A stretch of 64,000 nucleotides of DNA from Halobellus rarus (lineage in GTDB: Archaea > Halobacteriota > Halobacteria > Halobacteriales > Haloferacaceae), in NCBI RefSeq assembly GCF_024494595.1, contig NZ_JANHDI010000012.1, forward strand, positions 1 to 64,000, given 5' to 3'. Below the pieces are notes generated by a model, which had not been told where the DNA came from, searched no databases, and saw only the letters and a program-made list of their open reading frames with translations. Made by a program: the position numbers and the translations under genes. Shown piece after piece: positions 32,526-41,038 of the stretch (positions are counted from its first letter, which is position 1; each line of letters opens with the position of its first letter).

Positions 32526-32951
32526 ACCATCCTCTCGGCTCGCCGGTGGCAAAAACATCCACCTTTTCGCCGTCCACCTTTTTGACGCGGTGAGTTTCCT
32601 CGCTCGCTGCACTCGCTGCGGGAACCCACCGCGCAAAAACCGGTCTTGCTGAGCGTAGCAAAGCAAGGCTCGTGAGACGCGACGCGTCTCACGGCGGAGG
32701 GGAAAATACCGCTCGCCCGGCCTTCGGCCTCGCTCGCGGTGGGATACAAAAGAGTACAAGAGTTGGAGGACCGTCCAGCGGCGTTGGTTTCACTGTCGTC
32801 TACGGCGAATTAACCAGGGAGTAGACCGTGCAAACTGATATCCACTACTCTTGGAGTCGTTACAGGCCTCCTGCCAGTAGACTGAGCGGCTTTCAGTCTT
32901 GCTTGCAGTGGCAACGCGATGATCTATTGCAATGGAACGAACATTAACTGT
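32526..32951. other. Intergenic region with repeat copy B and promoter-like DNA
   Basis: No convincing gene. 32575-32743 is repeat copy B. After it the DNA is AT-richer and less like its neighbours, holding the presumed promoter of the small membrane gene at 32952. A short CACCTTTT-type doublet (32570 and 32575) abuts the repeat. Confidence 0.5.
32575..32743 (+). repeat. Palindromic intergenic repeat, copy B (expanded)
   Basis: It has the same parts as copy A: CACCTTTTTGACGCGGTG, GTTTCCTCGC...GCTGCGGGAACCCACCG, CAAAAACC, then GGGGAAAATACCGCTCGC. Between CAAAAACC and the last part about 57 extra bases form two further palindromes, one of them a 10-bp stem with a single-base loop (GTGAGACGCG/CGCGTCTCAC, 32672-32692). 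It lies upstream of a minus-strand gene and not after a stop codon. Confidence 0.65.
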
Positions 32952-33128
32952 ATGGCGTATCAAACAACCCTTGGCTGGTCACTTCTCACCTCAGGAATTG
33001 TCACCCTGCTTCTCTACGTGCTTCCCGGTGATTCACTCTGGTGGGGAATCGGCCTGTTGATCGCGGGACTTGTCGTCCTCTACATTCGGCGTGATGACGT
33101 TTCCGGCGCATTAGATGTGCTATCCTGA
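32952..33128 (+). CDS. Small membrane protein
   Basis: A 58-residue protein with two hydrophobic segments (about 8-25, GWSLLTSGIVTLLLYVLP, and 30-47, LWWGIGLLIAGLVVLYI) and a short charged tail (RRDDVSGALDVLS). An in-frame ATG at 32919 would add 11 residues (MIYCNGTNINC) that do not look native. No family is recognised. The surrounding DNA is lower in GC than the window average, so it may be a recent arrival or a dispensable gene. Confidence 0.55.
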   Translation: MAYQTTLGWSLLTSGIVTLLLYVLPGDSLWWGIGLLIAGLVVLYIRRDDVSGALDVLS

Positions 33129-33432
33129 CGTACGTGGAAACGAGGTCCGTTCATAGCTCAGTAGTCGGATCTGTTGCGTCGGACTGAGTTGCTGAAAGGC
33201 ATTCTCTATATTCAGCAAGTCCTTTCTGACGTCTCGTCGAGAGGTGGGTGGTCGCACCGGTAACGCTTTCATCTGTCTGCGTTCCGCGATCCGGGCGAGA
33301 CCGCCGATTTCACTGGAAGCCGGCGGCTCCGCGCCGGCGACGGAGCGAGCGGTCTTTTTCCCTCTAGGTTTTTGTACGGGGGTTCCCGCAGCGAACGCAG
33401 TGAGCGAGGAAACCACCGCGTCAAAAAGGTGA
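33129..33432. other. Intergenic region after the nuo operon with repeat copy C
   Basis: No gene is supported. 33129-33341 shows no clear signal. 33342-33432 is repeat copy C, ending directly at the nuoN stop. A minus-strand open frame across this stretch consists partly of repeat sequence and is not credible. Confidence 0.5.
33342..33432 (-). repeat. Palindromic intergenic repeat, copy C
   Basis: Read on the minus strand it begins right after the nuoN TAA: CACCTTTTTGACGCGGTGG, TTTCCTCGCTCACTGCG with its complement, GGGAACCCCCG, CAAAAACCTAGAGGGAAAAA, ACCGCTCGC. It matches copy A in order and orientation relative to the upstream gene, so it may terminate the nuo transcript. Confidence 0.68.
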
Positions 33433-34947
33433 TTAGAAGAGCGCGGCGGCGACGGCCTGAGCGGTCTCGATGACCGGGCCGAAGGCCGGCAGCAGCAGCA
33501 GCGTGGCGAGGCCCGCGAACAGCACCGCGGCGTACAGGCCGACCGGCCGACTCGTGATCTCGAAGTCCTCCGCGGGCGACTCGATCCACATCGCCTTGAC
33601 GACGCGGCTGTAGTAGAACAGCGACAGCGCGCTGTTGATCGCGCCGACGGCGGCGAGCCACCAGAACCCGGCCTCGATGGCCGAGAAGAACAGGGCGTAC
33701 TTCGAGAGGAAGCCGCCGAACGGCGGCAGCCCCGCGAGACTGAACATGAACACCGTCATCGCGACCGCGGCGATGGGGGCCGTCGACGCGAGGCCGTTGT
33801 AGTCCTCGAACGTCCGGCCGACGCCCCAGTGTTCGACCAGGGCGATGAACAGGAACGCGCCGGTGTTCATGAAGCCGTAGACGAGCAGGTGCGCCATCGA
33901 CGCCCCGAGGACGGAGGCGTTCGGACCGCCCGCGGTCAGCGCCGCGAGCCCGATGAGCGCGTAGCCCGCGTGTCCGATCGAGGAGTACGCGAGCATCCGC
34001 TTGACGTTCTCCTGGGTCGCGGCGGCGAAGTTACCGAGCGTCATCGTGACGACGGCGAGCACCTGGAACGCCAGCACCCAGTCGACGCCCGCAGGGATCG
34101 CCCCGAGCGGGAACGCCTCGACGAAGACGCGGAAGGCGACGGCGAAGCCGGCCGCCTTCGACGCCGACGAGAGGAACGCCGAGATCGGCGCGGGCGCGCC
34201 CTCGTAGGCCTCCGGCGCCCAGAAGTGGAACGGCACGGAGGCGGTCTTGTAGGCGACGCCGCCGACGATCATCAGCACGCCCATCCCGAGGACGCCGGCC
34301 ATCTCGGTGTCGCCGATGGCGGCGGCCACGTCGCCGAGCACGAGCGATCCCGTGACGGCGTAGACGAGGCTGATCCCGAAGACCATCACGCCCGAGGAGA
34401 CCGAGCCGATGAGGAAGTACTTCAGCCCCGCCTCGACGCTGCCGCGGTTCTTCTTGAGGAACGCGACGAGCGCGTAGGAGGGCAGCGACGCGAGTTCGAG
34501 GCTGATGAAGACGGTCGCCAGCGAGTTCGCCATCGACATCATCGTCATCCCGGTCGCGGCGAACAGCACCAGCGAGTAGAACTCCGCGCGGTGAGACTGC
34601 TCGCGCAGGTAGTCGTAGGAGGCGACGGCCACCATCGCGGTGACGATGGTGAAGATGAGCGTGAAGAAGAGGCTCATCCCGTCGACGACGAGCGTGTCGC
34701 CGTACAGCGAGATCGCGCCGCCCGTCCGCACCTGTCCGGTGCCGGCGACGAGGAACCACGCCGCGACGCCGAAGGCGAGCAGCGATCCGGCGGCCGAAAC
34801 GCCGGCCAGGAGCGTGTTGCTCGTCTCCTTCGGGGAGACGGTGTCGATGCCGAGCAGCACCAGCCCGGTCAGTCCGAGCAGCAGCGCCGGGGCGAGTGCG
34901 GTCCAGGCAGCGACGGGTTCGGTCTGCAGCGCGATCGCGTCGAACAT
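33433..34947 (-). CDS. nuoN: NADH dehydrogenase-like complex subunit N
   Basis: About 504 residues with ~14 membrane spans, an antiporter-like proton-pumping subunit. FFTLIFTIVTAMVAVASYDY and SLELASLPSYALVAFLKKNRGS (as SLELASLPSYALVAF) carry the conserved Glu and Lys of the first channel half. HFWAPEAYEGAPAPISAFLS holds the second. Last gene of the 11-gene operon. The ATG at 34947 overlaps the nuoM TGA by one base (TGATG); a GTG three bases earlier is an alternative. Confidence 0.93.
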   Translation of the reverse strand: MFDAIALQTEPVAAWTALAPALLLGLTGLVLLGIDTVSPKETSNTLLAGVSAAGSLLAFGVAAWFLVAGTGQVRTGGAISLYGDTLVVDGMSLFFTLIFTIVTAMVAVASYDYLREQSHRAEFYSLVLFAATGMTMMSMANSLATVFISLELASLPSYALVAFLKKNRGSVEAGLKYFLIGSVSSGVMVFGISLVYAVTGSLVLGDVAAAIGDTEMAGVLGMGVLMIVGGVAYKTASVPFHFWAPEAYEGAPAPISAFLSSASKAAGFAVAFRVFVEAFPLGAIPAGVDWVLAFQVLAVVTMTLGNFAAATQENVKRMLAYSSIGHAGYALIGLAALTAGGPNASVLGASMAHLLVYGFMNTGAFLFIALVEHWGVGRTFEDYNGLASTAPIAAVAMTVFMFSLAGLPPFGGFLSKYALFFSAIEAGFWWLAAVGAINSALSLFYYSRVVKAMWIESPAEDFEITSRPVGLYAAVLFAGLATLLLLPAFGPVIETAQAVAAALF

Positions 34948-36473
34948 CACAGCCCACCCCCAGTGAGGATCGGGTTAACGGCGTCTTGAATCATCCCGAA
35001 GAAGAGGTCGGGCGCGACGCCGAGCACGATCGTGAGAAGCAAAAGCACCGCGAGCGGTGCCACGTCGTGGAAGGGAGCGTTCGTGATCTCGTACTCGCCG
35101 TCGAAGCTGAAGGGTCCGAACAGCGTCCGCTGCATCGCGAAGAGCAGGTAGCCCGCGACGATCACGATGCCGAACATCGCGGCCGCCGTGAACAGCGGCA
35201 TTCCGGCGTGGACGGTCGACTCGAAGGAGCCCTTGAAGATGAAGAACTCGCCCGCGAAGCCGGCCATCAGCGGCAGGCCCATGTAGCCGAACGCGCCGGC
35301 GACGAAGATGCCCGCAGTGAGGGGCATCCGATCCGCGATTCCGGACATATCGCCGACCATCCGGGTGTGCGTCGTGTTGTAGATGACGCCGACCGCCATG
35401 AACATCAGCCCCGAGATGAGGCCGTGGGCGATCATCTGGAACGTCGCGCCGCCGACCCCGTAGGTCGTGTACGCGACGAGTCCGAGGATGACGTACCCCA
35501 TAGACGACACGGACGAGTACGCGACGATCCGCTTGAGATCCTGTTGAGCCAGCGCCAGCATCGCGCCGTAGATGACGCTGATGACGGCGACGCCCGCGAT
35601 CGGGACGACGAGCGCCGTCGCGACGTCGGGCATCATCGTGAAGTTGAACCGAAGCAGCGCGTACGTCCCCATCTTCAGGAGGACGCCCGCCAGCATCACC
35701 GACACCGGTGTCGGCGCTTCGACGTGGGCGTCCGGCAGCCACGTGTGTAGCGGCGCGACCGGCACCTTCACCGCGAAGCCGAGGAACATCGCCACGAAGG
35801 CGACGGTCTTCAGCGTCGCGGCGTCGAGGCCGGCGAACGCGCCGAGTTCACCGGCGCGGAGCGCCTGTGCGATCTCGGGGAGGCGCATCGACGACACCGA
35901 GTCGCCGAGGCCGAACACCAATGCGATGAAGCCGATGAACATCACGAGCGAGGCGACGTTCGTGTACACGAAGAACTTGATCGCGGCGTAGCGGCGGTTC
36001 GGGCCGCCCCAGACGCCGATGAGGAAGTACATCGGGACGAGGACGGCCTCCCAGAAGACGAACCACGCGAAGAAGTCGAGCGCGGTGAAGACGCCGAGCA
36101 GGTTCGCCTCCATGAAGAGCATCAGCCCGTAGAACTGCGACTCACGGTCGGTGATCGGCGTCCACGCGCTGACGATCGCCAGCGTCGAGAGGATCGTCGT
36201 GAGGACGATCAGCGGAAGACTGATGCCGTCGACCCCGACGAACCAGTGGAGGTCGAGGCCGCCCAGCGTCAGCCAGACGACGTCTGTCTCGAACGCGATG
36301 GATCCGCCCAGCAGGGCGTTCCCGCTCGCGTCGTACTGTGCCCACATCCAGAGGCTCCCGAGGATCGGGAGCGCGCTGAGTGCCGCCGCGAGTCGGCCGG
36401 CGTACTCGTCGGGGGCGACGAACACGACCAGCGCGGCGAGGAACGTGACTGCGATGAGCGCTTCGATTATCAT
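34947..36473 (-). CDS. nuoM: NADH dehydrogenase-like complex subunit M
   Basis: 508 residues, ~14 spans, the second antiporter-like subunit. FVGVDGISLPLIVLTTILS, FWEAVLVPMYFLIGVWGG (conserved Glu) and PVAPLHTWLPDAHVEAPTPV are the NuoM landmarks with the conserved Lys/His/Glu of the proton path. The ATG at 36473 overlaps the nuoL stop (ATGA), so an in-frame GTG nine bases earlier (36482) is not needed. Confidence 0.94.
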   Translation of the reverse strand: MIIEALIAVTFLAALVVFVAPDEYAGRLAAALSALPILGSLWMWAQYDASGNALLGGSIAFETDVVWLTLGGLDLHWFVGVDGISLPLIVLTTILSTLAIVSAWTPITDRESQFYGLMLFMEANLLGVFTALDFFAWFVFWEAVLVPMYFLIGVWGGPNRRYAAIKFFVYTNVASLVMFIGFIALVFGLGDSVSSMRLPEIAQALRAGELGAFAGLDAATLKTVAFVAMFLGFAVKVPVAPLHTWLPDAHVEAPTPVSVMLAGVLLKMGTYALLRFNFTMMPDVATALVVPIAGVAVISVIYGAMLALAQQDLKRIVAYSSVSSMGYVILGLVAYTTYGVGGATFQMIAHGLISGLMFMAVGVIYNTTHTRMVGDMSGIADRMPLTAGIFVAGAFGYMGLPLMAGFAGEFFIFKGSFESTVHAGMPLFTAAAMFGIVIVAGYLLFAMQRTLFGPFSFDGEYEITNAPFHDVAPLAVLLLLTIVLGVAPDLFFGMIQDAVNPILTGGGL

Positions 36474-38488
36474 ACGAACCACCCTCCGAGAATCCCGAAG
36501 GCGAGAAGTAACGCGGTCAGGCCGAGCGTGAGGAGCACCGCGTAGTTACTCACGACGCCGGTCTGGATCCGGCGGACGCGACCGCCGGCGAACAGGCTGA
36601 CGCCGGAGACGCCGTTGACGACGCCGTCGACGACGCCGCCGTCGAACTTGTTGGCGGCGCGGGCGACCGGTCGCGTGACGCCGTTGGCCAGCCAGACCTG
36701 GTACTCGTCCTGGTAGTAGTTGTTGTACAGCACTTTCTTGATGCCGCCGAGCCGATCGGTGTGTCGGACTGGCTCGGGGACGTTGTACAGCAGGTACGCG
36801 AGGCCGGAGCCGGCGAGCGCGAGCCCCAGCGAGACCGCGCCTGGAAGCAGCGGACTCAGGTGGAGTCCGGCCGCACCGTACCCGGCGAAGTCCTGCAGCA
36901 GCGTGCTGTAGTGCTCGGTCGTCAGCCCGGCGTACCCGTGTTCGAGCCACGTGTGCAGGAACTCGATGTGGAGTCCCGTCAGCTCCGCGACGGGGACCAT
37001 ATTCACGAGACCGGCGACCGCGGCCAGCACTCCGAGAACGGCGAGCGGGAACTTGACGTTCCACCGCACGCCGTGTGGGTCCTCCGCCGTCTGCGTCCGG
37101 GGCTTCCCGTGGAACGTCAGGAAGACCATCCGGAAGGTGTAGAAGCCGGTAAAGAAGACGGCCAGCAGCCCCATCGCGTAGGCACCGAGGAGGATGGGGT
37201 TGCCGTCGAGGCCGTGCAGCAGCGTCTCGTACAGCACCTCGTCTTTCGACCAGAAGCCGGCGAACGGGAAGATGCCCGCGAGCGCGAGCGATCCCGAGAG
37301 GAACGTGTAGTAGGTCACGGGCATCTTGTCCTTCAGGCCGCCCATGTCCCACATGTTCTCGTTGTGGTGCATCGCGATGATGACCGACCCGGCCCCGAGG
37401 AACAGGAGCGCCTTGAAGAACGCGTGGGTCATCAGGTGGAAGGTCGCGGCGACGTACCCGCCGCCGCCGAGTGCCAGCATCATATACCCGTACTGCGAGA
37501 TCGTCGAGTACGCCAGCACCTGCTTGATCTCGCGCTTGACGAGTCCCATCGTCGCGGCGAACAGCGCCGTGAAGCCGCCGACGAAGGCGATGATCGCGAG
37601 CGCGGTCGGCGAGACGGCGTAGAAGCCGTACATCCGCGCGACGAGGTAGACGCCCGCGGCGACCATCGTCGCGGCGTGGATGAGCGCCGAGACCGGCGTC
37701 GGGCCCTCCATCGCGTCCGGCAGCCACGTGTGTAGCGGGAACTGCGCGGATTTGCCGATCACGCCGCCCAGCACGAGCAGGCCGACGATCGTGAACCACG
37801 TCTGCGGCGCGAAGCCGAACGTGGTGACCGAGGCCTCACCGCGGAGCGCCGCCTCGGCGAGCGCGGGGAACGATTCGGAGCCGACGAACGACGCCGTGCC
37901 GAACGTCGCGAAGACGGCGACGACGCCGACGAGGAAGAAGTAGTCCCCGAAACGAGTGACGAGGAACGCCTTCTTGGCGGCGCTCGGCGGGCCCGGCTCC
38001 CGGAAGTGGAAGCCGATGAGCAGGTACGAGCAGAGCCCGACCAGCTCGAAGAACATGAACGCCATGAGCAGGTTGTCCGCGACGACGAAGCCGAGCATCG
38101 ACGCCGTGAACAGCCCGAGGCCGGCGTAGTAGCGCGGCAGTCCGGTCTCGCCCTCGTCGTTCATATAGCCGAGACTGAAGACGTGGACGAGGAAGGCGAC
38201 GAGCGTCACGATGAGAAGCATCATCGCCGACAGCGGGTCGATCAGGACGCCGAACGTCAGATCGACCGCCTCGAGGCCCTCCGCCCAGGTGTAGATAGTC
38301 GCGTCGTACGTCTGTCCCCCGGCGACGGTCAGAACCGTCGCGATCGAGAGGACGAGCGATCCCGCCGTCGCGGCGATGCCGGCGTACGCGCCGCCCTTCG
38401 GAAGGCGGTCGCCGACCGCGAGCGCGACGAGGAACGAGACGAACGGCAACAACACGATCGCGGGTGCGAAGTCGAGTATTCCTGCCAT
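36470..38488 (-). CDS. nuoL: NADH dehydrogenase-like complex subunit L
   Basis: 672 residues, the largest antiporter-like subunit with ~16 spans and a C-terminal lateral helix. FGVLIDPLSAMMLLIVTLVAF, FFELVGLCSYLLIGF (Glu), SAQFPLHTWLPDAMEGPTPVS and LIHAATMVAAGVYLVARM are canonical. The last ~100 residues (VPEPVRHTDRLGGIKKVLYN onward) correspond to the long amphipathic arm. It starts 1 base after the nuoK stop. Confidence 0.95.
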   Translation of the reverse strand: MAGILDFAPAIVLLPFVSFLVALAVGDRLPKGGAYAGIAATAGSLVLSIATVLTVAGGQTYDATIYTWAEGLEAVDLTFGVLIDPLSAMMLLIVTLVAFLVHVFSLGYMNDEGETGLPRYYAGLGLFTASMLGFVVADNLLMAFMFFELVGLCSYLLIGFHFREPGPPSAAKKAFLVTRFGDYFFLVGVVAVFATFGTASFVGSESFPALAEAALRGEASVTTFGFAPQTWFTIVGLLVLGGVIGKSAQFPLHTWLPDAMEGPTPVSALIHAATMVAAGVYLVARMYGFYAVSPTALAIIAFVGGFTALFAATMGLVKREIKQVLAYSTISQYGYMMLALGGGGYVAATFHLMTHAFFKALLFLGAGSVIIAMHHNENMWDMGGLKDKMPVTYYTFLSGSLALAGIFPFAGFWSKDEVLYETLLHGLDGNPILLGAYAMGLLAVFFTGFYTFRMVFLTFHGKPRTQTAEDPHGVRWNVKFPLAVLGVLAAVAGLVNMVPVAELTGLHIEFLHTWLEHGYAGLTTEHYSTLLQDFAGYGAAGLHLSPLLPGAVSLGLALAGSGLAYLLYNVPEPVRHTDRLGGIKKVLYNNYYQDEYQVWLANGVTRPVARAANKFDGGVVDGVVNGVSGVSLFAGGRVRRIQTGVVSNYAVLLTLGLTALLLAFGILGGWFV

Positions 38489-38489
38489 C

Positions 38490-38792
38490 TTACCACCTCA
38501 TCGTCGTCGCCTCGGTGACGTCGACGCTGTCGAAGTTGCGGTACAGCACCAGGATGATCCCGATACCGATCGCGACTTCGGCGGCGGCGAGCGCCATCAC
38601 GAACAGCCCGAACGTCTGCCCCGTGACGTTCCCCCAGACGAAGGAGAACGCGACGAGGTTGATGTTCGCGGCGTTCAAGAGCAGTTCGACCGACATCAGG
38701 AACAGCAGCGCGTTGCGCCGCGTCAGGATGCCGAACAGTCCGATACAGAAGACGGCGGCGGAGAGGAGCAGGTAGTACTCCGGCGGGACCAT
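38490..38792 (-). CDS. nuoK: NADH dehydrogenase-like complex subunit K
   Basis: About 100 residues, three spans. Helix two contains LLFLMSVELLLNAANINLVAF with the conserved Glu of the E-channel, and helix three has ALAAAEVAIGIGIILVLY with the second. The ATG at 38792 overlaps the nuoJ2 stop by one base; a GTG at 38795 is the alternative start. Confidence 0.94.
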   Translation of the reverse strand: MVPPEYYLLLSAAVFCIGLFGILTRRNALLFLMSVELLLNAANINLVAFSFVWGNVTGQTFGLFVMALAAAEVAIGIGIILVLYRNFDSVDVTEATTMRW

Positions 38793-39151
38793 CACTCCTC
38801 ACCTCCGCCGAACAGCGTGCGTTTGAGTTCTCGACCGCCGTCGGCCAGGAGCGTCCGTCCGTCGTCCTCGCCCTCGCGCGTCGCGAGGTGGACGGCCCCG
38901 TCGAGTGCGACGTCCAGCGTCACCGCGATCAGGAGGAAGGCGACGAGGAAGCTCTCGCCGGCGACGTCGCCTAGCTCCAGGTTGAACATCGCGAAGCCGA
39001 TACTGGCCGTGATGTTCGCGCCCTCGGCGAACCCCTGCGGTTCGGGGAACGACGCCGAGAGGATCGTCGCGGCCATCACGACGAACAGGGCCGCGGCGGC
39101 GAGACCGGGAACCAGGTGCGAACCCAGGTTCAGCTCCGGTTTCGTGGTCAT
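38792..39151 (-). CDS. nuoJ2: NuoJ C-terminal part (separate subunit J2)
   Basis: 119 residues. LGSHLVPGLAAAALFVVMAAT and GDVAGESFLVAFLLIAVTLDVALDGAV (as FLVAFLLIAVTLDVALDG) match the last two helices of NuoJ. The ATG overlaps the stop of the first part by 4 bases. In most organisms NuoJ is one chain; here it is two, as in other haloarchaea. The C-terminal hydrophilic tail (REGEDDGRTLLADGG) faces the cytoplasm. Confidence 0.86.
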   Translation of the reverse strand: MTTKPELNLGSHLVPGLAAAALFVVMAATILSASFPEPQGFAEGANITASIGFAMFNLELGDVAGESFLVAFLLIAVTLDVALDGAVHLATREGEDDGRTLLADGGRELKRTLFGGGEE

Positions 39152-39408
39152 GTGCTACTCACCTCCGGTTGTGTACGCGTCAGCATCACGGCGAACGTGA
39201 TGAGGATGAGAACCCCGCCGACGTAGACGAGGATCTGCATTGCGGCGAGAAACTCCGCCTGCAACATCACGTAGTGCACCGCGACGCTCAAGAGCGCGCC
39301 CCCCAGCAGGAGTGCGGAGTGCCAGATGTCCCGCACGAGGACGACGCCCAGGCTGCAGCCCACGGTCACGAGGGCGAACAGCGCGAACGCGATGGTTTCA
39401 TAAACCAT
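39148..39408 (-). CDS. nuoJ1: NuoJ N-terminal part (separate subunit J1)
   Basis: 86 residues with three spans: ETIAFALFALVTVGCSLGVVL, HSALLLGGALLSVAVHYVMLQ and AAMQILVYVGGVLILITFAVM, the last being the conserved third NuoJ helix with its pi-bulge Tyr-Val-Gly-Gly. It ends right after this helix and is followed by J2 with a 4-base overlap. It lies 113 bases after nuoI, the largest gap in the operon. Confidence 0.88.
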   Translation of the reverse strand: MVYETIAFALFALVTVGCSLGVVLVRDIWHSALLLGGALLSVAVHYVMLQAEFLAAMQILVYVGGVLILITFAVMLTRTQPEVSST

Positions 39409-39449
39409 TGTGTGTGTCTCCTTGAGGTATCCCTTTGAAGATTTCGAGA

Positions 39450-39484
39450 AGTCCGCGCCCCGGTCCGTTCGGGACGTGCGGACT
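39450..39484 (-). other. Hairpin between nuoI and nuoJ1
   Basis: AGTCCGC (39450-39456) pairs with GCGGACT (39478-39484), with an inner GTCC/GGAC stem. This is the only sizeable gap inside the operon and may be an RNA processing or attenuation site. Confidence 0.45.
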
Positions 39485-39521
39485 TTGATCGGCTGTCTGT
39501 TCCGCTCCGGGGGGAATCACC

Positions 39522-39983
39522 TCACTGGTAGTCCACCTCGCCCTCTCCCTCGCCGATCCACGCGTCGCGGTCGGGCTCTCTGGAGTTGAGCGGGTCGATG
39601 TCCTTGTACCACGGAACGTTCTTCAGTTGCTCTTTGTTGTACACGAAGTCGTCCTTCGTGTCGGCGGTGAACTCGAAGTTCTGCGTGAGCAGGATGGCGT
39701 CGACGGGGCAGACCTCCTCGCAGAGCCGACAGTAGATGCACTGTCCGATGTGGAGGTTGTACTGCTCGCCGTTGCGCTGGTCGTCCTGGACGATCTGGAT
39801 CGTGTCGTTCGGACAGACGTTCTCGCACTGTCGACACCAGATGCAGCGCTCCTGGCTGAACTTGTGGACCCCGCGGAACCGCGGGCTCACCTCGGGTGCG
39901 ACGTCCGGATACTCGACCGTGAACGTCTCCCCGTCCAGTGCGTGTTTCATCGTCGTCGCCATCGATTTGAGTACGCCGATCAT
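39522..39983 (-). CDS. nuoI: NADH dehydrogenase-like complex subunit I (2x 4Fe-4S)
   Basis: 153 residues with two ferredoxin-type clusters: CIWCRQCENVCP and CIYCRLCEEVCP (residues ~48-90), clusters N6a and N6b. The N-terminal amphipathic stretch lies along the membrane arm. The C-terminal NFEFTADTKDDFVYNKEQL is the conserved NuoI end. The ATG at 39983 overlaps the nuoH stop (CATGCTATCA region), giving the short family start MIGVLKSMATTMKHAL. Confidence 0.94.
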   Translation of the reverse strand: MIGVLKSMATTMKHALDGETFTVEYPDVAPEVSPRFRGVHKFSQERCIWCRQCENVCPNDTIQIVQDDQRNGEQYNLHIGQCIYCRLCEEVCPVDAILLTQNFEFTADTKDDFVYNKEQLKNVPWYKDIDPLNSREPDRDAWIGEGEGEVDYQ

Positions 39984-41038
39984 GCTATCACTCCCACGAT
40001 TACGGCCGTGAGCACCAGGTTCGCGAAGGAGAGCACGAGCATCCCCTTCCAGCCGACGTCGAGGAACTGATCGACGCGGAGGCGGGGGATCGCGGAACGC
40101 GCCCACTGGGTGAACAGGTAGAACCCCCAGATCTTGATCAGGAACCACACGAAGCCCGGTAGGAACGGTCCGGCCGGGCCGCCGAGGAACAGCGTCGCCG
40201 CCAGCGCGCCGCCGAGGAAGATGTGGATGAACTCACCGAGATAGATGAGGACGAAATACACCGAGGAGTACTCCGTCTGATAGCCGGCGACGATCTCCGT
40301 CGGTGCCTCGGGGACGTCGAAGGGGTTCCGCCCGACCTCCGCGAGGTTCGCGATCACGAACAGCACGAACGCGAACGGGTTGACGAACGCGAACCACTGC
40401 GGGATCGTGACGCCCGCGATCGAGAGCAGCGGCTCGGTCTGCTGGGCGACGATCTCGCTCATCTGCAGCGTCCCGGTGAAGATGATCACCGACGCCGCGG
40501 TGACGATCAGCGGGATCTCGTAGGCGATGTTCGAGGCGATCGCCCGGAGGCCACCGAGCAGCGAGTACTTGTTGTTCGACGCGTAGCCCATCATCACGAG
40601 CCCGAGCGAGGCGATCGAGGACGCCGCGAAGGCGAACACCGCGCCCGTCTCGGGATCGGCCAGGTGAATCCCGTTGCCCATCGGGATCACCGCGAAGCCG
40701 AGCAGCGCCGAGAAGGGAACGAGAAGCGGGCCGAGGTCGTAGGCCGGGCGGTCGACGCCCTCCGGGATCACGAGCTCCTTCGAGAGCAGCCGGACGGCGT
40801 CGGTGACGATGGTGAGCAGTCCGAACGGCCCGATCCGGTTCACTGCGATGCGGTCGGTGAAGGCCGCGGTGATCTTCCGCTTGGCCCACGGGCCGGCGAT
40901 GGCCGTCTGGACGAGCAGCAGGTTCGCGATCAGGAACGCGCCGAGCAGGCCGCCGACGATCTGCCCGACCGTTCCGGAGAGACCGAGCAGGCCGGCGATC
41001 CGCTCGGGCAGGAGCACCTGTGACTGCAGCGGCACCAT
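39980..41038 (-). CDS. nuoH: NADH dehydrogenase-like complex subunit H
   Basis: 352 residues, ~8 spans. It forms the quinone-access chamber. RIGPFGLLTIVTDAVRLLSKE is the conserved first loop, and ANLAEVGRNPFDVPEAPTEIV (AEVGRNPFDVPEAPTE) the quinone-site loop. YQTEYSSVYFVLIYLGEFIHI follows. The ATG at 41038 overlaps the nuoCD TGA by one base. Confidence 0.95.
   Translation of the reverse strand: MVPLQSQVLLPERIAGLLGLSGTVGQIVGGLLGAFLIANLLLVQTAIAGPWAKRKITAAFTDRIAVNRIGPFGLLTIVTDAVRLLSKELVIPEGVDRPAYDLGPLLVPFSALLGFAVIPMGNGIHLADPETGAVFAFAASSIASLGLVMMGYASNNKYSLLGGLRAIASNIAYEIPLIVTAASVIIFTGTLQMSEIVAQQTEPLLSIAGVTIPQWFAFVNPFAFVLFVIANLAEVGRNPFDVPEAPTEIVAGYQTEYSSVYFVLIYLGEFIHIFLGGALAATLFLGGPAGPFLPGFVWFLIKIWGFYLFTQWARSAIPRLRVDQFLDVGWKGMLVLSFANLVLTAVIVGVIA

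Noticed and set aside
33120-33416. Minus-strand open frame after the nuo operon
   Set aside because: It overlaps repeat copy C, whose chance translation recurs at the other repeat copies; there is no independent support.
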